A stretch of DNA of 64,000 bases from contig NZ_AP023212.1 in NCBI RefSeq assembly GCF_016593255.1, positions 603,501 through 667,500 on the forward strand. Direction: 5' to 3'. The first letter of the stretch is position 1. Every line of letters starts with the position of its first letter. A model generated the notes under the pieces. The model made no database searches. It was not told the DNA's origin and saw nothing but the letters and a program-made list of their open reading frames with translations. Shown here piece by piece: positions 7,981 through 17,293 of this stretch. The position numbers were made by a program, and so were the translations under genes. This stretch comes from Hydrogenimonas urashimensis (GTDB lineage: Bacteria; Campylobacterota; Campylobacteria; Campylobacterales; Hydrogenimonadaceae).

Positions 7981-9266
7981 TGCAAATCCTCCGGTTTTTG
8001 TAATAGCTTCTCGAGTTTGGCCAAAAAAAGCGCGCCCGTGCGTCCGTCGGTAGCCCGATGGTCTCCTGCGATCGACGCTTCGACGACCTTTCTGACGGCG
8101 ATGGCGTCACCTTCGGCCCACGGCCTCTCCATGATGCGCCCGAATCCCACCAGCGCCACCTGCGGCGGATAGATCACCCCATAGACCTTTTCGACTCCCA
8201 GATCGCCCAGATTGGTGATCGTGATGGTCTGTCTGGTCATTTGCGAACTGGTCAGTTTGCCGCCGCGTGTCCGCTCGATGAGATCGGTGAGCGCTTTCAT
8301 CGTCTCGTCGAGGTTTTTTTCATGTGCATCGATCAGGGCAGGTGTGATCAGACCTCCCTGCCGCCGCGCGATCGCGATGCCCGGATGGATTTCAGGGCTG
8401 ACGATCGGCCCCTCTTTCCAGAAACCGTTGAGCTCGGGGACCGCCTGGAGCGCCTTGACGACGGCGCGGATCATAAGCGCAGCCGGAAGGATGCGCTCTT
8501 TTATCGAACGCTTGGCGTTGAGTTCTCTCAGCCACTCGAGGGCTCTGGTCATATTGATGGGGGTAGAGAGATAGTAGTGGGGAATTTCGGCGTTGGAGCG
8601 GCTCATCGCCGCGGCGATCGCCATGCGCATCGGATCGGGTTTCGAAGCCGAGGGTACGGCACCTTTTTGCTGCATCCGCTTTGCGGCCTCTTCCACATCT
8701 TTCGCACTGATCTTTCCATGCACTTTCCGTGCTAGCTCTTCGAGATCGACTCCGAGCTCCCTGGCCCGCTTTTTCGCCAAAGGGGTGGCCCGCACACGAA
8801 CGGGAACTTCAGGTTTTCTCTCCCCCTCCGCCCGGCTTTCGGCTTTGGCCGGTGTTCCGAATATCTCTTCGGCCGCACTTTTCGGTACTTCCGAAGCCGA
8901 AGCGGACGATTCGGCCGCGGTTTCGGTTTTCATCGCCTCTTCTTCTTGTTGGGGTTGCGCCTCCTTTCCGGACGGGGCGGAAAGTGCCGCGATCGTCTCT
9001 TCGATCTCTTTTTTTATCGTCGCATCGTCGTCCTTTTCGGTGCGAATCACCGCCAGGGGGGTTCCCACCGGATACTCCACACCCTCTTTCGCGACGATCT
9101 TTTCGACCTTTCCGTCTTCGTAGACCTCTCCTTCGATGACCCCTTTGCTCGTTTCGATGTCGGCGATGACATCCCCTTTTTTGAGTGTATCGCCCTCTTT
9201 CGCTTTCCATTCGGCAAGGATGCCCGATTCCATATCCGCACCCAGGCTCGGCATCTTGTAGATCAT
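7977..9266 (-). CDS. pdhC: dihydrolipoyl acyltransferase (E2), lipoyl-bearing
   Basis: 429 residues with three parts. The N-terminal lipoyl domain covers residues 1-78, with lipoylation lysine Lys41 in IETSKGV. A long Ala/Glu/Ser-rich linker runs from 80 to 155. A peripheral-subunit-binding domain lies at about 158-196, and the C-terminal catalytic domain ends with DHRATDG, where His403 and Asp407 are intact. It carries acyl groups from E1 to CoA. It directly follows E1 beta (10 codons or less between them) and overlaps the ACP gene. The single lipoyl domain and short E1 alpha suit Gram-positive-type PDH or acetoin dehydrogenase systems. Confidence 0.92.
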   Translation of the reverse strand: MIYKMPSLGADMESGILAEWKAKEGDTLKKGDVIADIETSKGVIEGEVYEDGKVEKIVAKEGVEYPVGTPLAVIRTEKDDDATIKKEIEETIAALSAPSGKEAQPQQEEEAMKTETAAESSASASEVPKSAAEEIFGTPAKAESRAEGERKPEVPVRVRATPLAKKRARELGVDLEELARKVHGKISAKDVEEAAKRMQQKGAVPSASKPDPMRMAIAAAMSRSNAEIPHYYLSTPINMTRALEWLRELNAKRSIKERILPAALMIRAVVKALQAVPELNGFWKEGPIVSPEIHPGIAIARRQGGLITPALIDAHEKNLDETMKALTDLIERTRGGKLTSSQMTRQTITITNLGDLGVEKVYGVIYPPQVALVGFGRIMERPWAEGDAIAVRKVVEASIAGDHRATDGRTGALFLAKLEKLLQKPEDLQ

Positions 9267-10250
9267 CTACGCCTCCTCCATCACGGCTTTGGCCGCATCG
9301 ACGACCTTTTCCGGGCTGGGAATCGCCGCATCTTCAAGATGCTTCGCGTAGGGGATCGGCACCTCTTCGCTGCAGACCCTGCGCATCGGGGCATCGAGCT
9401 CGAAAAAAGCCTGTTCGTTGATGCGCGCCATGATTTCGGCCGAAATGCTGCCCGAACGCCACCCTTCGTCGACGATCAATACCCTGTGGGTCTTTCTCAC
9501 CGACGCAATGATCGTCTCGTCGTCAAGCGGTCGCAGCGAACGCAGATCGACCACTTCGGCCTCGATCCCCTCCTTGGCGAGGGTTTCGGCGGCTTCGAGC
9601 GCTTTGAAAAGGTTGATGCCGTAGGCGAAAATCGAGAGGTCCTTCCCTTCGCGCATCACCTTCGCTTGCCCGATCGGAAGGGGCTGGGCGGAGGTGTCGA
9701 GTACCCCTTTCATATTGTAGAGCAGCGAATTTTCAAACAGTATGACCGGATCGGGATCGGCCAGCGCCAGGTGCACCATATCGTAAGCATCCTGCACCGT
9801 CGCTGCCGTCAATATTTTGAGCCCTGGTATATGGGCATACCACCCTTCGAGCGAGTGGGAGTGCTGGGCCGCGAGCTGTTTGCCCGCCCCGGTGACCATG
9901 CGTATAACAAGCGGCACGTTGTACTGCCCGCCCGACATATGCAGCAGGTGGGCGGCGTTGTTCATGATCTGATCGAGTGCGAGCAGGGAAAAGTTGACGG
10001 TCATGATCTCGATGATCGGACGCATCCCGTTCATCGCTGCACCGATCCCCATACCGGTGAATCCCGACTCGCTCAACGGGGTGTCGACAATGCGTTCGGG
10101 ACCGTATTTCTCCAAAAGCCCCAGACTCACGGCGTAGCTTCCGCCGTATTTTCCCACATCTTCGCCCGCGAGAAAGACCCGTTCATCCTTCTGCATCGCC
10201 GTATCGATCGCCATTCGGACCGCTTCGCGGTTGGTGAGTTCCTTTTTCAC
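9267..10250 (-). CDS. pdhB: pyruvate/acetoin dehydrogenase E1 beta subunit
   Basis: 327 residues from a GTG start. The frame extends further, but GTG at 10250 is preferred: it has GAGGAGGTG at the right distance and overlaps the E1 alpha stop as GTGA, giving the N-terminus [15 protein letters not shown] typical of the family. Transketolase-type pyrimidine-binding domain with [29 protein letters not shown] and the C-terminal transketolase domain. Pairs with E1 alpha to form the thiamine diphosphate active site. Members acting on pyruvate, acetoin or branched 2-oxoacids look alike; the neighbourhood favours pyruvate. Confidence 0.9.
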   Translation of the reverse strand: MKKELTNREAVRMAIDTAMQKDERVFLAGEDVGKYGGSYAVSLGLLEKYGPERIVDTPLSESGFTGMGIGAAMNGMRPIIEIMTVNFSLLALDQIMNNAAHLLHMSGGQYNVPLVIRMVTGAGKQLAAQHSHSLEGWYAHIPGLKILTAATVQDAYDMVHLALADPDPVILFENSLLYNMKGVLDTSAQPLPIGQAKVMREGKDLSIFAYGINLFKALEAAETLAKEGIEAEVVDLRSLRPLDDETIIASVRKTHRVLIVDEGWRSGSISAEIMARINEQAFFELDAPMRRVCSEEVPIPYAKHLEDAAIPSPEKVVDAAKAVMEEA

Positions 10251-11221
10251 GATGTCACCTCCTCGGAATAGACGAACTTCGTCAGATCGGAAACAGGCTC
10301 CCATGTTCCTTTTTCTGCAAAATCGACCGCTTTTTCGACCTCTTCTTCAATCGCCTTTTCGATGGCGGCGGCGTCGATTTTCTCCCACATTTCCTTCTTT
10401 TGGAGGTATTTTCGGAAAGTGACGATCGGCCCCTTCTCCTTCCATGCCTCTATCTCCTTCTTCGTCCGGTAGCGGTCGGGGTCGAACATCGAGTGGGCAC
10501 GGAAGCGGTAGGTCTGGCACTCGAGAAAGACGGGACCCTTGCCCGAACGGATATGCGCCACCGCCTTTTTGGCCGCATCGTTGACTTTGACCACGTCCAT
10601 GCCATCGACACGGTGCGCCTCCATCCGGTAGCTTTTGGCCTTTTTGACAAGGTCGGGCTCGGACTCGGCCCTTTCGATATACGTGCCCATGCCGTAGAGA
10701 TTGTTTTCACAGACAAACAGCACCGGAAGCTCCCACAGCTGCGCCAGGTTCATCGATTCGTGAAACTCCCCTTCCGCGACGGCGCCGTCACCGAAGAAAC
10801 AGACCGTGACACGTTTGCGTCCCATCCGCTTGTCCGCCAGCGCGATGCCCACCGCCAGCGGCAGGCCCCCACCGACGATCGCATAGCCGCCGTAGAAGTT
10901 CTTCTCTTTGTCGAAAAGGTGCATCGACCCGCCGCGTCCGCGCGAGCACCCCTCCATCTTTCCGTAGAGTTCGGCCATCACCTTTTCGGGCGGGATGCCT
11001 TTCAATATCGCATGGCAATGTTCCCGGTAGGTCGCCACCACCCCGTCGTCGGGTTCGATGGCATCGATGATGCCCGTCGCCACCGCCTCTTCACCGATAT
11101 ACAGATGCAAAAACCCGCGGATCTTCTGCTCGGTATAGAGCTCGGCGCTCTTTTCTTCAAAACGCCGGCACAGCAGCATCTGACGGTAGAACTGTTTCGC
11201 TTTTTCCAGACTCAGGCTCAT
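10247..11221 (-). CDS. pdhA: pyruvate/acetoin dehydrogenase E1 alpha subunit
   Basis: 324 residues. The thiamine diphosphate motif starts at GDG (144-146) and ends at ENN (172-174). The family segments IGEEAVATG and [12 protein letters not shown] are present, and [14 protein letters not shown] gives the phosphorylation-loop region. Catalyses decarboxylation of the 2-oxoacid and, with E1 beta, reductive acylation of E2. AGGAGG stands 8 bases before ATG, and the gene begins 12 bases after the acetyl-CoA synthetase stop. A pyruvate dehydrogenase is notable because many Campylobacterota are known to rely on pyruvate:ferredoxin oxidoreductase. Confidence 0.9.
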   Translation of the reverse strand: MSLSLEKAKQFYRQMLLCRRFEEKSAELYTEQKIRGFLHLYIGEEAVATGIIDAIEPDDGVVATYREHCHAILKGIPPEKVMAELYGKMEGCSRGRGGSMHLFDKEKNFYGGYAIVGGGLPLAVGIALADKRMGRKRVTVCFFGDGAVAEGEFHESMNLAQLWELPVLFVCENNLYGMGTYIERAESEPDLVKKAKSYRMEAHRVDGMDVVKVNDAAKKAVAHIRSGKGPVFLECQTYRFRAHSMFDPDRYRTKKEIEAWKEKGPIVTFRKYLQKKEMWEKIDAAAIEKAIEEEVEKAVDFAEKGTWEPVSDLTKFVYSEEVTS

Positions 11222-11233
11222 CTTTTTTTCCTC

Positions 11234-12985
11234 CTATTTTTCGAGTGTCGACGTATCGCCAAGAGGCAGGCCGAGCTCCATGGCCCTCAAGAGGCGCCGC
11301 ATGATCTTTCCGCTGCGTGTCTTGGGCAGATTCTCCATGAATTCGATCTCTTTGGGAGCGATCGCCACTCCCAGTTTCTTGCGTCCGAATCCGATCAGTT
11401 CACGCTTGAGCTCCTCGCTGGGTTCATACCCTTTCTTGAGCGAAACGAACGCTTTGACGATCTGTCCCGCAACCGGGTCGGGTTTTCCGATGACCCCCAC
11501 CTCGGCGACGGCCGGATGCTCCATCAGCGCGCTTTCGACTTCGAAAGGCCCCACCATGTGACCGGAGGTCTTGATGATGTCGTCGGCGCGTCCTACGAAC
11601 CAGAAATAGCCGTCCTTGTCCCGATAAGCCAGATCTCCGGAGATATACCATCCGTCCGCGAACGATTTTTTGTATTTCTCTTCGTTGTGCAGATATCCCC
11701 TGAACATCGAGGGCCAGCCGGGTTTGAGGGCCAGGTCGCCCTCGACGCCCGGCTCTGTGATGACAGTGGCGGTGCCATCGTCGTTTCGCCGCACGATCGC
11801 CGCCTCCACACCCGGAATCGGACGTCCCATCGAGCCGGGACGGATCGTCTGCGACAGATAGTTGGCGATCATGATGCCCCCGGTCTCCGTCTGCCACCAG
11901 TTGTCGTGGATCGGCATCTTGAGCTTCTCCATGCCCCACCATACCGCTTCGGGGTTGAGCGGCTCACCGACACTGTGTATCAGTCGCAGATGGCTCAGGT
12001 CGTACTCTTTGAGAGGATCGACATCGAGCCGCATGAGCCTTCGGACCGCTGTGGGTGCAGTGTACCAGACATTGACCTTTTCATCCTGCAGAATTTTGAA
12101 CCAGCGCTCGGCGTTGAATTCCGCCTCATCGACGACATTGGTGATGCCGTGCAGCCACGGGGCGATGATGCCGTAGGAGGTTCCGGTGACCCAGCCCGGA
12201 TCCGCCGTGCACCAGAAGACATCGTCGGGATGGAAGTCAAGCACGTAGTAGCCGGTGACCCAGTGGGTATAGATCGCTTTGTGGACATGAATGACACCTT
12301 TGGGCTTTCCGGTCGTTCCACTGGTGAAGTGCAGCAGCGACATATCCTCGGGATCGGTCGCTTCGATCGTGAAATCTTCGGAAGCCTCCGCCATCAGTTT
12401 CGGCAGAGATAGAACCTTTTCATCCCGATGCTCCTTCGCATCGATCAGCAAGATATATTTGAGTTCGGGTACCTGATCGACGATGCCCGCAACCTTTTTG
12501 TCATAGAGGTGTTCGGTGGTCAACAGCCCTTTGGCGTCGCCACCCTGCAGCCGCTGAAGAATCGGTTCGGGACCGAACTGGGCAAACAGCGGGCACATGA
12601 CACTTCGGTTTTTCAAGATCCCCATCACACCGATGTAGAGTTCGGGAACACGGGGAGAAAGAATGTAGAGACGCTCCCCTTTTTCGAAACCGAGCTTTTT
12701 GATGACATTGGCAAATTTGTTGGTCTCCTTTTTCAACTGGCCGTAGGTATAACTCTTTCTGTCACCGTTTTTGCCGTACCATACCAATGCCGTTTTATCT
12801 TTCAATGCCCCGTTGGCATGCCTGTCGATCGCTTCGTGGGCGATATTGAGCCCACCCGAGGGAAGCCCGTCGAAATGTTTTCCCACCTCCTCCCACGAAA
12901 AGGTTCTGTACACTTCATCATAATCGAGCAGATTGGGCTTTACCGGCAGTTTGTCGATATCTTTCTCTATCCATTTTGCCTTCAT
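11234..12985 (-). CDS. acsA: acetyl-CoA synthetase (AMP-forming)
   Basis: 583 residues, ANL-superfamily adenylating enzyme. The P-loop-like motif [11 protein letters not shown], the segment [19 protein letters not shown], and the C-terminal TRSGKIMRR with catalytic Lys560 are all present. Length and sequence style match the shorter AcsA branch rather than the 650-residue enterobacterial Acs. It converts acetate, ATP and CoA to acetyl-CoA. It has a strong AAGGAGGAG site and is the first gene of the minus-strand run leading into the dehydrogenase genes. Lys560 is the site at which acetylation silences such enzymes in other bacteria; no acetyltransferase gene is seen nearby. Confidence 0.93.
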   Translation of the reverse strand: MKAKWIEKDIDKLPVKPNLLDYDEVYRTFSWEEVGKHFDGLPSGGLNIAHEAIDRHANGALKDKTALVWYGKNGDRKSYTYGQLKKETNKFANVIKKLGFEKGERLYILSPRVPELYIGVMGILKNRSVMCPLFAQFGPEPILQRLQGGDAKGLLTTEHLYDKKVAGIVDQVPELKYILLIDAKEHRDEKVLSLPKLMAEASEDFTIEATDPEDMSLLHFTSGTTGKPKGVIHVHKAIYTHWVTGYYVLDFHPDDVFWCTADPGWVTGTSYGIIAPWLHGITNVVDEAEFNAERWFKILQDEKVNVWYTAPTAVRRLMRLDVDPLKEYDLSHLRLIHSVGEPLNPEAVWWGMEKLKMPIHDNWWQTETGGIMIANYLSQTIRPGSMGRPIPGVEAAIVRRNDDGTATVITEPGVEGDLALKPGWPSMFRGYLHNEEKYKKSFADGWYISGDLAYRDKDGYFWFVGRADDIIKTSGHMVGPFEVESALMEHPAVAEVGVIGKPDPVAGQIVKAFVSLKKGYEPSEELKRELIGFGRKKLGVAIAPKEIEFMENLPKTRSGKIMRRLLRAMELGLPLGDTSTLEK

Positions 12986-13103
12986 CTTCTCCTCCTTTTT
13001 TTCTTTTAAGGCCCTTTAATAGATAGTATAATAGAAAAAAGTAAACGGTATGTATCTATAAACTGAATTTAACCTTAACAAACTCTGAAAGTGAAGCGAT
13101 CCG
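12986..13103. promoter_or_regulatory. divergent promoter region between acsA-pdh and lipM-lipA
   Basis: 118 A/T-rich bases separate two divergent transcripts with related functions. On the minus strand a -10-like TATACT lies at about 13020-13030. On the plus strand a TATAAA lies near 13055. The shared region could coordinate dehydrogenase expression with lipoyl assembly. No clear operator was found. Confidence 0.4.
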
Positions 13104-13889
13104 ATGAAAACATGGCGGCTGATAATGGATAGGGAAACACTCTCCGCGCCCTGGAACATGGCGGTAGACGAAGCGCTGTTGCGCAGTTTCAAAAGCGGCG
13201 ACCTTCCTGTGCTACGCATTTACCGGTGGAAACGCGCATTGAGTTTCGGCCGATTCAGCCGTATCGAGGATCTCATCGAAATGGGATTGCTGCAACAAAA
13301 AAGACTCTCCTACGCACGACGCATTACAGGGGGCGGCATTCTGGTACATGGAGGTGATATATCCTATGCGCTGATCGTCCCCGCGTCGTTTTCGAAAGAG
13401 CTTGGGGTGAAAGGGTGTTACCGCCATCTTTGCCGTTTTCTGATAGAATTTTACGAAAGACTGGGGTTGTCGGCGGCATTCGCCGCCGAGGCGGGAGTGC
13501 CCGAAAGCGGTTCTGGGATCTGCCTCGCAGGACATGAAGCCTACGATATCGTCATCGACGGCATGAAAATCGGGGGAAACGCGCAGCGGCACGGCCGTGA
13601 AGCGATGCTGCAGCACGGTTCCATTCCGCTGTGGTATGAGGGAGAATTTTTCAAACCTCTTTTTCTCAAAGAGTCCGGACTGGATGAAACCGCCTCGCTG
13701 CGAAAATCCGGAATTACTCTTGGTGTCGAGAGTTTGATGGAAAAGTTGATCGAAACTTTTGCGGCCACGTTTGACGCCAGGCTTCTGACAGGGGGCCTCA
13801 CAAAGCGCGAAGAGACGGCTGCCAGAGAGCTCTATGCCCGCAAATACAGTCAGGAGAGTTGGAATCTTCATGCAAACGAACCCGCTTAG
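13104..13889 (+). CDS. lipM: lipoate/octanoate transferase, LipM/LplA family
   Basis: 261 residues of the biotin/lipoate protein ligase fold. RRITGGGILVHGGDISYAL (72-90) is the substrate-binding core. Cys140 lies in SGICLAGHEAYD, and Lys155 is in the following DGMKIGGNAQ. MLQHGSIPL then matches the LipM style, in which the equivalent cysteine forms the octanoyl thioester. The immediate downstream gene is lipoyl synthase and overlaps it by 20 bases, which favours octanoyl-ACP:protein transferase over lipoate scavenging. LplA remains possible because the two families share the core. Confidence 0.85.
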   Translation: MKTWRLIMDRETLSAPWNMAVDEALLRSFKSGDLPVLRIYRWKRALSFGRFSRIEDLIEMGLLQQKRLSYARRITGGGILVHGGDISYALIVPASFSKELGVKGCYRHLCRFLIEFYERLGLSAAFAAEAGVPESGSGICLAGHEAYDIVIDGMKIGGNAQRHGREAMLQHGSIPLWYEGEFFKPLFLKESGLDETASLRKSGITLGVESLMEKLIETFAATFDARLLTGGLTKREETAARELYARKYSQESWNLHANEPA

Positions 13890-14730
13890 AAAACCACCAT
13901 GGCTGCGCAAAAAGATCACCCCCAGCACCCTCAGAGAGGTCGAAGCGATGCTTGTGGAGGGGGGATTGCGTACTATCTGTCAGGAGGCGCTCTGCCCCAA
14001 TATCGGCGAGTGCTTTTCCAAAAAAGAGGCAACCTTTCTGATACTCGGCCATCTGTGTACCCGCGGCTGTACCTTCTGCAATGTCACGAATAAAAGACCC
14101 TTCCCGCCCGATCCCGACGAACCGAAGCGACTGGCCGATACCGTCATCAAGATGGGTCTGCGCCATGTCGTCGTCACGAGTCCGACACGCGACGACCTCC
14201 GCGACGGTGGCGCTGCACATTTTTGCGAGACAGTCAGGGCCATCAAAGCCAGGGACAGCAAAATCGTCGTGGAACTGCTCGTTCCCGATTTTCAGGAAAA
14301 CGAAGAGGCCATCCGTGCCGTTGCACAAAGCGGTGCAGAAATCGTAGGGCACAATATCGAGACGGTTCCCCGCCTCTATCACATTCGCAAAGGAGCCGAT
14401 TACGGACGTTCCCTGCGCGTCCTGCAAAAACTGCATGCGGCCAATCCCGCCATGGCGACCAAGAGCGGCATCATGCTGGGACTCGGTGAAAAAAGAGAGG
14501 AGGTTTTAAAGACGATGGAAGATATTCTAAAAACAGGCTGTCGGTTCCTCAGCATCGGGCAGTATCTGGCTCCCGGCCCGCGGCATACGCCCGTGGTCGA
14601 ATATGTCGCCCCCTCTCTTTTTGAATTTTATCGCACGGAAGGGGAGGCCATGGGATATCGCTATATCAAAAGCTCCCCCTATACCCGTAGCAGCTACATG
14701 GCCCATGAGTATCTCTCAGGCGGGTGCTAA
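13870..14730 (+). CDS. lipA: lipoyl synthase
   Basis: 286 residues. Radical SAM enzyme that inserts two sulfurs into protein-bound octanoyl groups. The auxiliary cluster cysteines are Cys37, Cys42 and Cys48 (CQEALC ... GEC). The radical SAM motif CTRGCTFC gives Cys63, Cys67 and Cys70. The C-terminal RSSY supplies the serine ligand of the auxiliary cluster. The start is the ATG at 13870 (MQTNPLRKPPWLR), inside the end of the preceding gene; the longer frame begins mid-way in that gene. It needs Fe-S clusters, which the suf operon 2 kb away could supply. Confidence 0.96.
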   Translation: MQTNPLRKPPWLRKKITPSTLREVEAMLVEGGLRTICQEALCPNIGECFSKKEATFLILGHLCTRGCTFCNVTNKRPFPPDPDEPKRLADTVIKMGLRHVVVTSPTRDDLRDGGAAHFCETVRAIKARDSKIVVELLVPDFQENEEAIRAVAQSGAEIVGHNIETVPRLYHIRKGADYGRSLRVLQKLHAANPAMATKSGIMLGLGEKREEVLKTMEDILKTGCRFLSIGQYLAPGPRHTPVVEYVAPSLFEFYRTEGEAMGYRYIKSSPYTRSSYMAHEYLSGGC

Positions 14731-14733
14731 ACA

Positions 14734-14756
14734 TTGTCGGATTTCACTCAGACAAT
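14734..14756. terminator. weak stem-loop between convergent lipA and PAS gene
   Basis: ATTGTC and GACAAT, separated by about 12 bases, can pair in the 17-base gap and the ends of the two convergent genes. The stem is only 6 bp and there is no T-run, so terminator function is tentative. Confidence 0.25.
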
Positions 14757-15269
14757 ATCGTCGATCAGTCGTTCCACACTTTTTTCTTCCGAATCGGCGC
14801 GTGCTTTAAGTTTCTCGTAGGTCTCGACAGAAAGGTACATGACGCTGCGGACATTCTCGCCCTCTTTTCGCCGCATTTCGTCATAGACTCTTTGCATTTC
14901 GATGCGTTTTGTCCTGGGAACAGGCGAACGGATCGATTTGTATTCGACCACTTTGCCCTCTTTGTAGACACCGGAGATGACGGCATAGACCCAGTAGTAT
15001 CCCCGGTCTTTGCGCATGTTTTTCACATACCCTTCCCACGTCTTTTCCGCTTTGATGGTCTCCCACATCTCTTTGAATGCGGATTTGGGCATATCGGGGT
15101 GGCGGAGAATGTTGTGCGGCTTTCCAATCAGTTCTTCGGGAGAGTAGCCCGAAATTTCGGCAAAGGTGTCATTGACATAGGTAATGATACCTTTTAGATC
15201 CGTTCTGGAAATGATCACCTGGTCTTCCGGTACTTCCGTCTCTATGAACATATCGAATGTGATATCCAT
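14748..15269 (-). CDS. PAS-domain sensor protein with ribbon-helix-helix-like C-terminus
   Basis: 173 residues from the second of two adjacent ATGs, which has the better spacing to AGGAG; an ATG 3 bases earlier is the alternative. Residues 18-118 form a PAS domain of the Aer/chemotaxis type (ISRTDLKGIITYVNDTF, then HNILRHPDMP and YYWVYAVISG). Such domains often bind FAD or sense redox state. The last 34 residues (RSVMYLSVETYEKLKARAD ... VERLIDDIV) resemble a CopG/Arc-type ribbon-helix-helix, which would make this a one-component PAS regulator. There is no kinase, GGDEF or methyl-accepting domain. Confidence 0.8.
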   Translation of the reverse strand: MDITFDMFIETEVPEDQVIISRTDLKGIITYVNDTFAEISGYSPEELIGKPHNILRHPDMPKSAFKEMWETIKAEKTWEGYVKNMRKDRGYYWVYAVISGVYKEGKVVEYKSIRSPVPRTKRIEMQRVYDEMRRKEGENVRSVMYLSVETYEKLKARADSEEKSVERLIDDIV

Positions 15270-15366
15270 CATTTCTCCTGATTGCTCTGATAAACGGATT
15301 ATATCTTTTTTTGCTTGTAACCCTGTTGATCAATATCATAGGCAAAAGTGCCGATATAGTTGATAT

Positions 15367-16518
15367 ATGAAAAAGATTCGCAAAACGATAGAACAGAAGC
15401 TGAAAAACTCTCTGCCTTTTCATTGGCTGCAGGAGGATGAGGCGCTGTTGCAGAAAAAGCTGGACGATCACAGAGCATTCGCGAGCAGGCTTTTTCTACT
15501 CGGCACCCTCATCGGCAGCGGTCTTTGGGTCTGGGACTACGTGATCGATCCCGTGGGAGCCGTACAAACCGTATGGCTGCGTCTTGTGTTTTTCGTCTTT
15601 TTGCCTGTTCCGTGGTTGTTTCAAAACATCCGAAACTTCAGATTTCTCAGTTCTCTTCTGATTGGTGTCATTCTGGTAACGGAAGTTGCGTTTGTCAAAA
15701 TCCTCACCCACCTGCATATGGGCATGGTTTACGGCATCGGCGGTTTCATGTACTATATGCTTCTTCCACCACTGGCACTGCAGCCTTTTTCTTTGCGATC
15801 CAACATCGTTTTCATTCTCATGGCGGCGCTGGTTCCCCATCTGGTGGCCTTGGCGGGATGGGCACCGGGCTTCGAGCATCTCAATTACGCCGTACTCATC
15901 TGGCCCGCCGCCTTTTTGGCGATTATTATCCAGTATTTCTATGCCAACGAATACAAAAAACGGTACGAACTGGAAAAGAGGCTCCAGAAAATGTCCTACA
16001 CCGATACGCTCAGCGGCCTATACAACCGCCGCTACTTCATGCGATACATGGAAAAAGAGTGGCAGCGCTTCCAACGCGGCGGCGAACCTTTTTCTCTGCT
16101 TATGATCGACATCGACCATTTCAAAAAGATCAACGACACGTATGGCCATCCGACAGGTGACGTGGTGATACAAAAAGTGGCAAAACTGCTGCGCCGTGAA
16201 ATCAGGGAGATGGATTTCGCTGCACGTATCGGTGGAGAGGAATTCGCCGTCATTCTTCCCGATACTGACGAGCAGAAAGCGGTTGAAGTGGCGGAGCGCA
16301 TCCGACAGCAGGCCGAATGCCGCCGCTTCACTGTCACGGGAAAGGAAAAGATTGATTTCAGGCTGAGCGTGGGGATCGCGATAGCACAAAACGGTGACGA
16401 CATATCACAATTGATGAGGGCTTCCGATCAGGCCCTCTACGAAGCGAAAAAACGGGGGCGAAACCGTGTCTGTTTCTACAGCGACGGAGTCATATGCCCC
16501 ATCAAAAAGAGCGCTTAA
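15367..16518 (+). CDS. membrane-bound diguanylate cyclase (GGDEF)
   Basis: 383 residues. The N-terminal half (about residues 40-200) has five or six hydrophobic membrane spans with no recognised extracytoplasmic sensor domain. The C-terminal half is a GGDEF domain with active-site GGEEF at 289-293 and a product-inhibition site REMD at 280-283, five residues upstream as expected. It should therefore be catalytically active and feedback-inhibited by c-di-GMP. The Shine-Dalgarno before the ATG is poor. The stop overlaps the convergent sufT stop. Confidence 0.92.
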   Translation: MKKIRKTIEQKLKNSLPFHWLQEDEALLQKKLDDHRAFASRLFLLGTLIGSGLWVWDYVIDPVGAVQTVWLRLVFFVFLPVPWLFQNIRNFRFLSSLLIGVILVTEVAFVKILTHLHMGMVYGIGGFMYYMLLPPLALQPFSLRSNIVFILMAALVPHLVALAGWAPGFEHLNYAVLIWPAAFLAIIIQYFYANEYKKRYELEKRLQKMSYTDTLSGLYNRRYFMRYMEKEWQRFQRGGEPFSLLMIDIDHFKKINDTYGHPTGDVVIQKVAKLLRREIREMDFAARIGGEEFAVILPDTDEQKAVEVAERIRQQAECRRFTVTGKEKIDFRLSVGIAIAQNGDDISQLMRASDQALYEAKKRGRNRVCFYSDGVICPIKKSA

Positions 16519-16868
16519 AGCAGCCCCATCTGCAGTTTCGCTTCGTCGCTCATCTTCGACTGATCCCAGGGCGGGTCGAAGGTGAGTTCCACCTCCACCT
16601 CCTCGATGGAGTGGTCTTCGATGCGCGACGGGATGGAGCGGACCAGGTCGACGATCACTTCGGACATGGAGCAGGTGGCGGAGGTGAGGGTCATGACCAC
16701 TTTGCACCGATTGAGCCGGCTGACGGGGTCTTTTTCGCATTTGACATCGTAGATGAGGCCCAGGTCGTAGATATTGACCGGAATTTCCGGGTCGTAAATC
16801 TTTTTAAGCTCTTCGACGAGCCGTTTTTCGGACTCTTCGGGCGTCATTTCTCTGGGATCTTTGCTCAT
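16515..16868 (-). CDS. sufT: SufT-like DUF59/MIP18 iron-sulfur assembly factor
   Basis: 117 residues. The MIP18/DUF59 domain shows the family features YDPEIPVNIYDLGLIY near the N-terminus, a cysteine in the segment TSATCSMSE, and a C-terminal LTFDPPWDQSKMSDEAK. Proteins of this family assist transfer of Fe-S clusters to client proteins. It is the last gene of the suf cluster and overlaps sufE by 4 bases. It is convergent with, and overlaps by 4 bases, the diguanylate cyclase gene. Confidence 0.9.
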   Translation of the reverse strand: MSKDPREMTPEESEKRLVEELKKIYDPEIPVNIYDLGLIYDVKCEKDPVSRLNRCKVVMTLTSATCSMSEVIVDLVRSIPSRIEDHSIEEVEVELTFDPPWDQSKMSDEAKLQMGLL

Positions 16869-17293
16869 AATCTCCCCTCCTTACACGCTTTGGCGTAGTC
16901 GTAGACTTTTTTCAAAAAGGCTTCCAGGCTCTGCTGCCGCACGGGCGAAAGCAGCTCCACGATTCCCAGTTCCTGCAACTTTGCCGGGTCGAACTTTAAA
17001 ATCTCGTCGGGCGAGCGGTCGTTGAAAATGTCCAGCAAAAGCGTGAGCATCCCTTTGGCCATTTCACTGGTCCCTTCACCCCGCAGGTGCAGTCTGCCCT
17101 CTTTGCATTCGGCCGCCAGCCAGGCAGGCGAGGCGCACCCTTTAATGAAGGTGTCGTCGTTTTTCAGTTCGGCAGGCAGGGTCGTATGCCGTTTCCCCAG
17201 GTCGAAAATATATTCGATCTTCTGTTCCGGCGTCTCGAAGAGGTCGAAATCCTCCTTGTAACGGGCGATGGTGGCTTCTATACTCTCAGCCAT
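16865..17293 (-). CDS. sufE: SufE-type cysteine desulfuration protein
   Basis: 142 residues. The SufE/CsdE fold is marked by IKGCASPAWL, with the persulfide-accepting Cys53, preceded by the helix IEYIFDLGKR. It would accept sulfur from a cysteine desulfurase and pass it to SufB. No sufS is present in the visible cluster, so the desulfurase must be encoded elsewhere. It overlaps sufD by 8 bases and sufT by 4. Confidence 0.93.
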   Translation of the reverse strand: MAESIEATIARYKEDFDLFETPEQKIEYIFDLGKRHTTLPAELKNDDTFIKGCASPAWLAAECKEGRLHLRGEGTSEMAKGMLTLLLDIFNDRSPDEILKFDPAKLQELGIVELLSPVRQQSLEAFLKKVYDYAKACKEGRL

